Shown in pieces: positions 1 through 7,292 of a DNA stretch of 64,000 nucleotides. The first letter of the stretch is position 1. Every line of letters begins with the position of its first letter. The stretch is taken from the NCBI GenBank assembly GCA_002839825.1, contig PGYU01000013.1:1-64000 (forward strand), given 5' to 3'. The position numbers and the translations under genes are program-made. The notes beneath the pieces are model-generated. The model had not been told where the DNA came from. It worked only from the letters and a program-made list of their open reading frames with translations, and searched no databases. The stretch comes from Ignavibacteriae bacterium HGW-Ignavibacteriae-1 (lineage in GTDB: Bacteria > Bacteroidota > Ignavibacteria > Kapaibacteriales > UBA2268).

Positions 1-403
1 TAAACAGTTCGCCACGCTCATTCCAAATCAATTGAGTGGGTACGCCGTCCCATTTTTTGAAATTTTTCAATCTCCAATTTCTGATAGCGCCGCCCTTGCT
101 TGATATTTGAGCAACTAACAAATCATTTTCGATAGTTATAAATTGCTCTGAACCTTCGGAAAATGATGCAAAAGCATTGCCGTATTGCTTAACGGATGCA
201 AGTGAATCATCAAGTGGGATTTGTCCGAGAGTATCAAGCTGTGCGATTGGAGGCAAATCCTCTTCAATAATATTTTGCTCAACTTGAGTGGTATCTGCTT
301 TGGGTTTCTTGGGGGGCTCTTCATAATTTGCTTGTTGCCATAATGTCCAACCAACAACAACAATAAACATCATTACAAAGCCTAAAATCGTATTCCTATC
401 CAT
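1..403 (-). CDS. yidC: YidC membrane protein insertase, N-terminal part (cut by window edge)
   Basis: This is the first 134 codons of YidC, the inner-membrane insertase that works with or beside SecYEG. The ORF track missed it because the gene runs off the left edge; I read it from the reverse complement. It starts [20 protein letters not shown], a typical YidC first membrane segment, followed by a Pro/Lys-rich linker and the beginning of the periplasmic domain ([15 protein letters not shown]). The ATG at 403 overlaps the end of yidD by 8 bases, so the two are probably translationally coupled. The order rpmH-rnpA-yidD-yidC is one of the most conserved in bacteria and supports the call. The catalytic membrane core lies outside the window. 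Confidence 0.93.
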   Translation of the reverse strand, partial: MDRNTILGFVMMFIVVVGWTLWQQANYEEPPKKPKADTTQVEQNIIEEDLPPIAQLDTLGQIPLDDSLASVKQYGNAFASFSEGSEQFITIENDLLVAQISSKGGAIRNWRLKNFKKWDGVPTQLIWNERGELF

Positions 404-671
404 GATTTCTTTGATTTGAATTTACAACAGTATGATTATGATCGCATCTTTCGGGAACAGGGTCAAAACCACCCCGATGCAATGGGTGGCATTTAGAAAT
501 GCGTTTGATTGATAGCCAGCTACCGCGTAGTATGCCCCAAGTTTCGACCGATTCAATGGTATATTGTGAGCAAGTTGGGTAGAATCTGCACGAAGGGGGC
601 AACATTGGCGATATAAATTTTTTGTAAAATTTAATCGGCAATATGATGATATATTTTAAATAGTCGCCCAA
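396..671 (-). CDS. yidD: Membrane protein insertion efficiency factor YidD
   Basis: YidD is a small, positively charged inner-membrane-associated protein that helps YidC-dependent insertion. The diagnostic stretches are present: [12 protein letters not shown] near residues 26-37 and [14 protein letters not shown] near 60-73. At 91 residues it is slightly longer than the usual 70-85. The start is a TTG immediately after the rnpA stop; the sequence AAAGGA six bases upstream of it makes a good ribosome binding site, so the rare start is credible. It abuts rnpA and overlaps yidC by 8 bases, consistent with one polycistronic message. Confidence 0.95.
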   Translation of the reverse strand: MGDYLKYIIILPIKFYKKFISPMLPPSCRFYPTCSQYTIESVETWGILRGSWLSIKRISKCHPLHRGGFDPVPERCDHNHTVVNSNQRNHG

Positions 672-1082
672 TTAAGTTCCTTTCGGTACATTTTGTATAA
701 TTTTATTCAGTAGTTGATGAACTCTTGGTTCAATGTCTTTAAGTCTAATCATCGAACTCGAATCAGCTTTTTGTCGCCAGCTAATCGTCAAATATTTCAG
801 TCCTGTGGGACTATGATTCGAGAAGAAGCTTCTGACACTGACTCGCAATAGTCTCTTGACTCTATTTCGCACAACAGCCTTCTTGCAGATTTTTTTTGAG
901 ACGCTTACACCGACGTAACTGTATTCGTTACTATCGTCCTCGCGAATTTTGAAATCTTCAAACTTAGATAAACTGTAGATTACAACTGCCATTATATCAC
1001 GTTCAACAAACTTTTTGCCCTTGCCGAAAACTCTATTAAAGGCATTGAAGCCTTTGAGTGGCTTTATTTTATAGTCGGACAT
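672..1082 (-). CDS. rnpA: Ribonuclease P protein component
   Basis: RnpA is the protein subunit of RNase P, which matures tRNA 5' ends together with the catalytic RNA. The conserved basic helix is seen as KKAVVRNRVKRLLR (RNR motif, about residues 67-80), preceded by VGVSVSKK. Length is 136 residues, a little above the usual 110-125. It sits between rpmH (104 bases upstream) and yidD (directly abutting), as in most bacteria. The RNase P RNA gene itself is not in the window. Confidence 0.95.
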   Translation of the reverse strand: MSDYKIKPLKGFNAFNRVFGKGKKFVERDIMAVVIYSLSKFEDFKIREDDSNEYSYVGVSVSKKICKKAVVRNRVKRLLRVSVRSFFSNHSPTGLKYLTISWRQKADSSSMIRLKDIEPRVHQLLNKIIQNVPKGT

Positions 1083-1186
1083 TCTGGCAAACCGAAATAG
1101 TAATCAAAAAATAAGGCTCTACTCAAAATCGCAGCAATTAAGCTACAGTTTTAAGAAAAGCCCCACTAAAGTCCGTCGGCTTAATG

Positions 1187-1330
1187 CTATTCATCGCTGA
1201 CGGTAAGTCTCAAACGTCCTTTTGCACGACGGCGAGCCAATACCTTTCTGCCATTCTTAGTTGCCATACGCGCTCTGAAGCCGTGCTTATTGGCACGTTT
1301 ACGTCTGCTCGGTTGATAAGTTCTTTTCAT
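1187..1330 (-). CDS. rpmH: 50S ribosomal protein L34
   Basis: Too short for the ORF track; found on the reverse complement. The 47-residue product begins [20 protein letters not shown] and continues [19 protein letters not shown], which is the nearly invariant L34 sequence, ending LRLTVSDE and a TAG stop. It is the first gene of the rpmH-rnpA-yidD-yidC run. A Bacteroidota-style promoter lies about 50 bases upstream. dnaA, which often lies divergent from rpmH, is not here. Confidence 0.97.
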   Translation of the reverse strand: MKRTYQPSRRKRANKHGFRARMATKNGRKVLARRRAKGRLRLTVSDE

Positions 1331-1381
1331 CTTAATACCTGGATAAAATAAAAAATTTTTTCGTTTACAAATTTAGAACTA

Positions 1382-1409
1382 CAAAGATAACAAATATTTC
1401 AGAAACCAA
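1382..1409 (-). promoter_or_regulatory. Predicted Bacteroidota-type promoter for the rpmH operon
   Basis: On the minus strand TTG is followed after 17 bases by TATCTTTG, matching the -33 TTG / -7 TAnnTTTG promoter pattern of Bacteroidota primary sigma factors (spacing on the short side). It would start transcription about 45 bases before the rpmH ATG. Confidence 0.5.
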
Positions 1410-1536
1410 CACTAAGAATTTGAAATGTTTAGAAAATTCATTGTTTTATGACGAATATCTTTGATTATTACAGTAATTTTTTATATTTTGGAAGTCTGAA
1501 TTTAAAACATCTTTTTCATTTTGTGGGAGATTTAGC

Positions 1537-2211
1537 ATGAATAAAGTAATTTGCACTTTGACTCTCTTGGTAGTTATGACTTCTTTTTCGATGGCTCAAC
1601 GTTACGGCGACGACGGTTATAACTTTAAACGTAATGACCCAATGGGTGCAGGGCTGTATTTGGGGTATAAAATGGGCGTAAACGCTGCCAAAGTGCCAAA
1701 CGGTATCGAAAACGGTTTGGGTTTAGCAAAAATGATTGACATTGGTTTAGAAGGCTATCTTCCGTTCGACCCGGCTTCACGCATGGGGTTGTTGTTCCAA
1801 TTAGCTTATGCTAACTACCCATACGAAACATCCGATGTAGCCGGAGGCGACCCAAGGGAAAACAACTTTACTAATATTGACCTCGGTGTGCAGTTTTTTA
1901 TAAGTGGTTTTACAGTTGGTGTAATCGCCGGTTTTCCTGCCGGTGGTACACTTGATGTCGGTGACCAATCTTATGATATTAATTCTGATGGTTTGGCAAC
2001 TTTGTTCTCGCTTGCACTTGGTGGGCATTTTAACCTTTTAAAAACTGACATGGGGCGAATGATTCTAAAAATTCAGGGGACTTATGCTGTTACAGGGCAA
2101 TTAGCGTCAGATTACAATGCGGACAACACAAGCTTCAACTACCATCCCGCATCTTTGATGTTTGGATTGGGTTGGATATTTGATTTAGAAAACAAGAAAG
2201 GTCCAAGATAA
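1537..2211 (+). CDS. Predicted outer-membrane beta-barrel protein, unknown function
   Basis: I do not recognise a named family. The 224-residue product has a clear Sec signal peptide (MNKVICTLTLLVVMTSFSMA, then Q) and a mature part rich in alternating hydrophobic and polar residues with many Gly and aromatic positions (LGVQFFISGFTVGVIAGF, HPASLMFGLGWIFDL), typical of a small 8- to 10-strand barrel. A GGGAGA ribosome binding site precedes the ATG. The next gene, a carbonic anhydrase, begins 15 bases downstream, so the two may be cotranscribed, although a functional link is not evident. A lone -7-like TATCTTTG is present at 1456-1463. Confidence 0.6.
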   Translation: MNKVICTLTLLVVMTSFSMAQRYGDDGYNFKRNDPMGAGLYLGYKMGVNAAKVPNGIENGLGLAKMIDIGLEGYLPFDPASRMGLLFQLAYANYPYETSDVAGGDPRENNFTNIDLGVQFFISGFTVGVIAGFPAGGTLDVGDQSYDINSDGLATLFSLALGGHFNLLKTDMGRMILKIQGTYAVTGQLASDYNADNTSFNYHPASLMFGLGWIFDLENKKGPR

Positions 2212-2226
2212 TTGAAGAGAGCTTAA

Positions 2227-2853
2227 ATGGAAAATTTATTCGAGGGTGCACTTAAATTCAGGAGCGAAGACTTTGAATCTCATCGCTCATTGTTCGAATC
2301 CTTAGGGAAGTTGCAGCAGCCGCACACCTTGTTCATAGGTTGTTCGGATTCTCGCTTAGTACCAAATTTGATTACACGTTCCCAGCCCGGTGAACTATTC
2401 ATCGTGCGGAATATCGCCAATATAGTGCCGATGTACAGGCAATCGGAAGAATATTTAGCTACTACATCGGCAATTGAATTTGCTATTCAAGCATTGGAAA
2501 TCAAAAAAATTGTAGTTTGTGGTCATTCCAATTGTGGTGGTTGCGCTGCACTTTACTATCCTGTCGAAAAATTAGCTAAGACACCACATACAGCCAAATG
2601 GCTCGAACTTGCTCATCCGGTAAAAACTGAAGTTTTGGCTTTGATGGGAGACAGTGTGGATGAATCAGCGCGTGAATGGATGACCGAGCAACTCAATATA
2701 GTGCTTCAACTCAAGCACTTAATGACATACCCATTTGTCGAGTCGGGTGTCAAATCCGGCGAAATCACAATACACGGTTGGCATTATATCATCCAAACAG
2801 GAGAGGTTTTTAATTATAATTTCGACCAGAAAGTTTTTGAACTCATAGCTTGA
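2227..2853 (+). CDS. Beta-class carbonic anhydrase
   Basis: Interconverts CO2 and bicarbonate in the cytoplasm with a zinc ion. The zinc ligands and catalytic dyad are visible: CSDSR (about residues 39-43, Cys plus the Asp/Arg pair) and HSNCGGC (about 99-105, His and Cys ligands). RNIANIVP and the overall 208-residue length match the plant/Can-type beta family. No signal peptide is present. It follows a barrel-protein gene by 15 bases and precedes a small membrane-protein gene. It probably supplies bicarbonate for carboxylases; a role in CO2 fixation cannot be inferred here. Confidence 0.93.
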   Translation: MENLFEGALKFRSEDFESHRSLFESLGKLQQPHTLFIGCSDSRLVPNLITRSQPGELFIVRNIANIVPMYRQSEEYLATTSAIEFAIQALEIKKIVVCGHSNCGGCAALYYPVEKLAKTPHTAKWLELAHPVKTEVLALMGDSVDESAREWMTEQLNIVLQLKHLMTYPFVESGVKSGEITIHGWHYIIQTGEVFNYNFDQKVFELIA

Positions 2854-2924
2854 GGGACTTTTAAGTTTCACTGCGAATTACTAATTACAAAATGCTTTTG
2901 ATGTTTAATAAAATTGAGGTGAAT

Positions 2925-3302
2925 ATGGATACTCCGAACTCTGTAACTGATGCAACATTTTTATTCAGACGTGATATTATCAAGAAGATGAATTCCGACA
3001 TGCGTTTTGTAGGAATCTTTTACATAATTTATGGTGCCATCACCTGCATAGGAATTATCACAGCTGTAATTGGTGTGCCTTATATCAAAATGGGAATGAG
3101 GCTCAGGGAATCTGCCGACAGTTTTGACAGATATACAGCGTTAGGCGATGACATGGATTTGAATATGGCTTTGGAGAAGCAACAGCGTTTTTATTTCATC
3201 AATAAAATCATGATTATTATCGCCCTTGCTTTCGTAGCCTTATATATAATATTTATTATCGTCCTTCTCAGCTTTATGGATTTCTCAAGTCTTATGGCTT
3301 AA
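2925..3302 (+). CDS. Small membrane protein with two transmembrane segments (DUF5362-like)
   Basis: A 125-residue protein of unknown function. I chose the ATG at 2925 (MDTPNSVTDATFLFRRDI) over the track start at 2892 because GAGGTG lies just upstream and the extra 11 residues look non-coding. Two hydrophobic segments (FVGIFYIIYGAITCIGIITAVIG and IMIIIALAFVALYIIFIIVLL) flank a cytoplasmic-looking amphipathic middle. The layout (short polar N-terminus, two helices, ALEKQQRFYF between them) resembles the DUF5362 family, but that is from memory. A strong hairpin terminator follows. Confidence 0.6.
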   Translation: MDTPNSVTDATFLFRRDIIKKMNSDMRFVGIFYIIYGAITCIGIITAVIGVPYIKMGMRLRESADSFDRYTALGDDMDLNMALEKQQRFYFINKIMIIIALAFVALYIIFIIVLLSFMDFSSLMA

Positions 3303-3322
3303 AATACGAATTTGTAAATACG

Positions 3323-3358
3323 AAAAAGGCTGACTTGAGTTATCAAGTCAGCCTTTTT
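3323..3358 (+). terminator. Strong hairpin terminator after the small membrane-protein gene
   Basis: AAAAAGGCTGACTTG and CAAGTCAGCCTTTTT form a perfect 15-bp stem with a 6-base loop; the T-run on each strand makes it usable in both directions. It is nearly the same as the hairpin at 7179-7213, because both belong to a repeated block. Confidence 0.8.
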
Positions 3359-3437
3359 GTATGTCTTAAGTCGAAGTGATTATTTCAAAATCATCAATGG
3401 CATACGAGTTACTTTGCCGTTGATTTTTCCAATTACA
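3324..3437 (+). repeat. Direct repeat copy A flanking the cytochrome/porin cassette
   Basis: A 114-base block that aligns without gaps to 7179-7292 with 9 mismatches counted by eye (about 92% identity). It contains a hairpin terminator followed, on the opposite strand, by the last codons of a T9SS-substrate gene. Similarity fades out immediately beyond both ends. The two copies are in the same orientation and bracket only the cytochrome and porin genes. Confidence 0.85.
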
Positions 3438-3439
3438 TT
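3380..3439 (-). pseudogene. Orphan 3' tail of a T9SS-substrate gene (last 19 codons plus stop)
   Basis: The minus strand reads NVIGKINGKVTRMPLMILK and a stop, matching the last 19 residues of the 721-residue T9SS protein at 7235-9400 except for N in place of Y at the first position. Inside the shared coding part both base differences are synonymous. No in-frame gene body lies upstream, so this is a leftover end of a deleted or displaced paralogue, still attached to its terminator hairpin. Confidence 0.85.
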
Positions 3440-3566
3440 TGTAAATTTAGAATGAATTTTGTTATCAAAATTGTCAAACGAGATACTTAGAAATTTGTTA
3501 AAAAAAAAATTATGAAAATAGTTATACATATAAATAAATTATGTGTACTACATGAGAATTATTTAT

Positions 3567-3574
3567 TATCTTTG
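3567..3574 (+). promoter_or_regulatory. -7-like promoter element upstream of the cytochrome operon
   Basis: TATCTTTG matches the TAnnTTTG -7 box and lies about 80 bases before the cytochrome ATG in a very AT-rich stretch. No good TTG box is seen at the expected distance upstream, so this is only half of a promoter. Confidence 0.3.
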
Positions 3575-3652
3575 CTTTTAAAATTGTTAAAAATCGTTAG
3601 GGTTTTCGTTCTTATTATTAAATTATTATAAATTAATGTGAGGTAACTGCAT

Positions 3653-4579
3653 ATGAAAAAAATGTTGATTACAGTATTTATATTACTTTTATTAGGAATA
3701 ACGGTACTAATCAGTACTTCTAATAAAAGTAAATTCGGCACTTCTGCAAAAGAAGTGAATTGGGTTGAACTCAATAGTGGGTTCAAAGAGGCGACCTTTG
3801 TTAAGGATAAGAATGTTTGTTTGTCATGCCATGAAGAATCCGCAAACAAATATAAACATACATCACATAGTCGCGCTTTTGAATTTAGTAAGGAAGGAAC
3901 TCTGGAGTCAAAAGACTGCGAATCCTGCCATGGTCCTAGAAGTAAACATATAGAAGACCCGGATGGAAGCCTTACTTTTACTGAAGAACAGTATTCAAAA
4001 GTTTGTATGCAGTGCCATCAGGATAACAGTCGAATGTACTGGAGCGGAAGTATTCATAAGTCATCTGATGTAAATTGCGTAACCTGCCATTCGGTTATGG
4101 AACAAAAGAGTGATGAATTTTTACTCAGCAAGAACAGTCAGACTGAAGTATGCTCTGAATGTCATACCGATGTTAAAGCAAAAATGAACAAGACTTCTCA
4201 TCATCCGGTAAAAGAAGGACTGATGGATTGTTCTTCTTGTCATAATGCTCATGGAGCTCCCGGGACAGGTATGTTAGTTAAAGGTACTATAAATGAAACC
4301 TGTTATACTTGTCATCAAGACAAAAGAGGACCTTTCACATGGGAACATGCCCCTGTACGCGAAGATTGTTCAAATTGCCACGAGCCACATGGTTCGAATA
4401 ACAGAAATCTATTAACAACACAAAATGCATCATTATGTGTTAGTTGTCATCAGTATGGCGGTCATATCAATCAGTATCGATACAATCGCGTAAGCACTCC
4501 TTACGGAAATGGTTGTGTGAACTGCCATATGACTGTTCATGGTTCAAATCATCCATCAGGTGCTAAATTTACAAGATAA
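3653..4579 (+). CDS. Periplasmic ten-haem c-type cytochrome, MtrA/DmsE family
   Basis: The 308-residue protein holds exactly ten CxxCH haem motifs: CLSCH 56, CESCH 89, CMQCH 118, CVTCH 142, CSECH 167, CSSCH 193, CYTCH 217, CSNCH 239, CVSCH 262 and CVNCH 288. An N-terminal hydrophobic segment (about residues 4-21) gives export by Sec. Ten haems, the length close to 300-330 and the spacing agree with the MtrA/PioA/DmsE family, whose members thread through an outer-membrane porin and pass electrons between periplasm and cell surface. The gene for such a porin starts 13 bases downstream, which makes the assignment firm. No surface decahaem (MtrC) or quinol dehydrogenase gene is adjacent, so the direction of electron flow is open. 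Copies of a T9SS-gene tail flank the pair. Confidence 0.92.
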   Translation: MKKMLITVFILLLLGITVLISTSNKSKFGTSAKEVNWVELNSGFKEATFVKDKNVCLSCHEESANKYKHTSHSRAFEFSKEGTLESKDCESCHGPRSKHIEDPDGSLTFTEEQYSKVCMQCHQDNSRMYWSGSIHKSSDVNCVTCHSVMEQKSDEFLLSKNSQTEVCSECHTDVKAKMNKTSHHPVKEGLMDCSSCHNAHGAPGTGMLVKGTINETCYTCHQDKRGPFTWEHAPVREDCSNCHEPHGSNNRNLLTTQNASLCVSCHQYGGHINQYRYNRVSTPYGNGCVNCHMTVHGSNHPSGAKFTR

Positions 4580-4592
4580 TAAGGAATAAAAA

Positions 4593-7136
4593 ATGAATAC
4601 AAATAACACTTGTATATTAATAATAATTATTTTATTAATATCATTAGTTTCTGCTAAAAGTCAGGAATCGCTTCAATTTAACGGTCAAATAACTCCGGGA
4701 ATAGGTTGGATAGACCTAAATACAAATTCCAGTAAATTTTATGAATACAGAGATATGAAAGAAGGGTTTTATATACCCGGCGTTCAACTGAATGCTATTC
4801 AGCCGAACAGTGGTTTTTATCTTCAGTTTGGTGGCAAAAGATTACTTTGGGACGACCAGGTAATCCGTCTTAATCTTGGTGATTACACAAGTTTCTGGAA
4901 TATATCCATTGACCATAAAAAGACACCAAACCGCTTAAGTAACAAGGCTATGACACCATATTCTTATCGTGGAGACGGTGTTTTTAATTCTGCAGGATAT
5001 GTTGGCATCATCAAAGATACCATTGATGCAAATGGAACCGTATCATTAGTACCTACGAAAGCACAAATGCATGTTAATGATTCGCTCGTAGCACAATTTC
5101 TTGAGAAAAACTTATTGCCTATAGATTTGGGAACTCAACGTAATAATACTTCTGTTACATTAAATTTGATGCAAACTGAAGAATTAAAATATAGTCTGAC
5201 TTATATGCACGAAACAAAAACAGGTAAAAGAAATAATTATGGCACACTCGGAGACAGACCGCCGAGAACATTAAACGTTCAATTACCTGAACCGGTTGAT
5301 TACACAGTAAGTGAAGTTCTCGCTAATGCTGAATATCAGACGAATGGATTTCAGGCAAGATTCAACTACACTTTGTCCAGTTTTTCAAATCAGTTGGATT
5401 TTCTGAGATGGGATAATATATTCTTTACTCCGGATACTCCAAACGACTATATTACAACTGTTGCAGGCACACCGCGTAATGCTTCACTTGTTGGTCAGAG
5501 AGCTTTGGCACCGGATAATATTTCGCATTATTTTACCCTTGCTACATCAATTATTTTGCCCTTTGAAAGCCGACTTACTGCTACAGGTTCTATTGGAATG
5601 ATGAGTCAAAATGAAAACTTACTTCCTTATAGTTATAGCGATCTTGGAGGCGATAGAAATGCTGCTAATGGTGATTCACTTAATTGGAATGACCCGAATA
5701 AATTGCCAATTAACACTGCTAGTGCTAAAATTAATACAATGAGGCTTGATTTCGAGTATTTGATTAATCCTTTTAATGCTCTGAATCTCAAAGCTTATGC
5801 ACGTTATTATAAATTAGATAATCAAACACCTATAAATCAGTGGCGATATGTTACTCAGGACGTTGCGACCACCGACGGCGATGTTTCTTATGTAAATTAC
5901 AGAAGAAATTTAGCTCATGGTTTTGATAATATGAAATTCGGTATAGACTTGAGATATTATCTTAATTTTTGGAGAACCTCTATTGGTCTTGGTGCTGTTA
6001 GGGAGAATATTAACAGGGAATATCGTGAAGCCAATACAGGCGAGAATATAATCAATGCATCTTTGAGAACACGCCCCATGAAGTGGCTTTCATTATCTGC
6101 AGGATACTTAATGGGTGACCGCCAGATTGACGAATATAATTATATGGTTACTAGTCAGAGCTATTGGTATTCATTTGAAAGAGGAGCTAATCAGGTTGAT
6201 AACCCACAGTTCCTATTTGCGAACCATCCTGATTTAAGAAAATATGATGTTTCGGATAGAAAAAGAAATAAAATGAATGTTTCTGCAAATCTGAATTTAT
6301 TGGATGACTTGGATTTATCGGCTTCATTTACTAACAAATCAGACGATTTCGATTCGCAGGTTACTCCGGTTGCACCATTTGCAAATACGCTTGTGCCGCT
6401 CCCGAACCCTGAAGATAAAAATGCTATGACACCCGGTAAACAACTTGGACTACTTAAAGACAACCGTCAAAATATATCAATTAATTTACAATATGTAGCG
6501 TCAGAGTGGCTTACTTTATCTATGTATGCTGACCAAGAAAATGCAAAATATGATATTCGCGGTATGGTTTATAATGAAAACTTAAGAAATCAACCTAGTA
6601 GCCAATCAAGTTCGCAACCAACACAATTAGGACCGTGGAACGATCCAAACAGATTATATATGTCGAACACAGAAGAAATCACAAATTCTATCGGACTTGG
6701 TGTTATGATTGAAGTCATTCCCGGAAAATTAAGATTCTCTACAGATGCTAATGTTTCTATGGCAACTGTTGATATGATATATTCCGGTTATGGCTCTGAT
6801 CCTTCATATTTGGGTAGAGATTGGGAGACTTTTGATTTCGGTTTCAACAGCCCGGGGAAAGCAGAATTTAATCAATACGTTGTAAATGCATCTGTTGAAT
6901 ATAAAGTATTCAACAATTTAACCTGTGGTTTGCATTTTATGTTCAATCAATATGAAATTACAGACTGGATTCAGGAACCTTCCGGAGCATGGGTAGAATT
7001 TGTCGAAAGTGAGAATTTCCTGCGTGATACATCACGAGATAATCGTTGGGGTAATCGCTTGGTTTCTTTGGGTAGTTACCTTGCACCAGGTTATACCGCT
7101 AATGCAGTATTTTTAAATATTACCTATATGTTCTAA
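4593..7136 (+). CDS. MtrB/PioB-family outer-membrane porin of the electron conduit
   Basis: An 847-residue exported protein (signal peptide around residues 7-23, ending SAKSQ) predicted to form the large barrel that sheathes the ten-haem cytochrome encoded just upstream. The N-terminal part (SSKFYEYRDMKEGFYIPG, then FGGKRLLWDDQVIRLNLGDY) resembles the start of MtrB/PioB-type proteins, and the rest shows repeated amphipathic strands ending in a C-terminal phenylalanine (AVFLNITYMF), the outer-membrane barrel signature. It is longer than Shewanella MtrB (about 700). The N-terminal CxxC found in some MtrB proteins is not seen. The coupling with the cytochrome (13-base gap) indicates one operon, ending before the hairpin at 7179. 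Confidence 0.85.
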   Translation: MNTNNTCILIIIILLISLVSAKSQESLQFNGQITPGIGWIDLNTNSSKFYEYRDMKEGFYIPGVQLNAIQPNSGFYLQFGGKRLLWDDQVIRLNLGDYTSFWNISIDHKKTPNRLSNKAMTPYSYRGDGVFNSAGYVGIIKDTIDANGTVSLVPTKAQMHVNDSLVAQFLEKNLLPIDLGTQRNNTSVTLNLMQTEELKYSLTYMHETKTGKRNNYGTLGDRPPRTLNVQLPEPVDYTVSEVLANAEYQTNGFQARFNYTLSSFSNQLDFLRWDNIFFTPDTPNDYITTVAGTPRNASLVGQRALAPDNISHYFTLATSIILPFESRLTATGSIGMMSQNENLLPYSYSDLGGDRNAANGDSLNWNDPNKLPINTASAKINTMRLDFEYLINPFNALNLKAYARYYKLDNQTPINQWRYVTQDVATTDGDVSYVNYRRNLAHGFDNMKFGIDLRYYLNFWRTSIGLGAVRENINREYREANTGENIINASLRTRPMKWLSLSAGYLMGDRQIDEYNYMVTSQSYWYSFERGANQVDNPQFLFANHPDLRKYDVSDRKRNKMNVSANLNLLDDLDLSASFTNKSDDFDSQVTPVAPFANTLVPLPNPEDKNAMTPGKQLGLLKDNRQNISINLQYVASEWLTLSMYADQENAKYDIRGMVYNENLRNQPSSQSSSQPTQLGPWNDPNRLYMSNTEEITNSIGLGVMIEVIPGKLRFSTDANVSMATVDMIYSGYGSDPSYLGRDWETFDFGFNSPGKAEFNQYVVNASVEYKVFNNLTCGLHFMFNQYEITDWIQEPSGAWVEFVESENFLRDTSRDNRWGNRLVSLGSYLAPGYTANAVFLNITYMF

Positions 7137-7178
7137 TCTTACAGATTTGAGATAATTGCAAATAGGAATTTTTCAAAG

Positions 7179-7213
7179 AAAAGGCTGACTCGATTACTCA
7201 AGTCAGCCTTTTT
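7179..7213. terminator. Bidirectional terminator between porin gene and T9SS gene
   Basis: AAAAGGCTGACT pairs with AGTCAGCCTTTT around a 10-base loop, with T-runs on both strands. It lies between the convergent porin gene (ending 7136) and the minus-strand T9SS gene (ending 7235) and probably terminates both. Confidence 0.75.
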
Positions 7214-7292
7214 GTATGTTTAAAGTCGATGTGATTATTTCAAAATCATCAATGGCATACGTGTTACTTTTCCGTTGATTTTTCCAATTACA
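7179..7292 (+). repeat. Direct repeat copy B flanking the cytochrome/porin cassette
   Basis: The intact partner of copy A at 3324-3437, gap-free with 9 differences. It comprises the terminator hairpin and the last 18-19 codons of the T9SS-substrate gene at 7235-9400. Four of the nine changes fall in the hairpin loop and stem edge, three in the spacer and two (synonymous) in the coding end. Confidence 0.85.

Noticed and set aside
1331-1536. Possible replication origin upstream of rpmH
   Set aside because: No TTATCCACA-like DnaA boxes and no dnaA or dnaN gene; the stretch is only AT-rich with promoter-like boxes.
3303-3652. Insertion sequence or transposon end beside the cytochrome genes
   Set aside because: No transposase ORF and no terminal inverted repeats; the flanking repeats are direct and derive from a host-type T9SS gene end.
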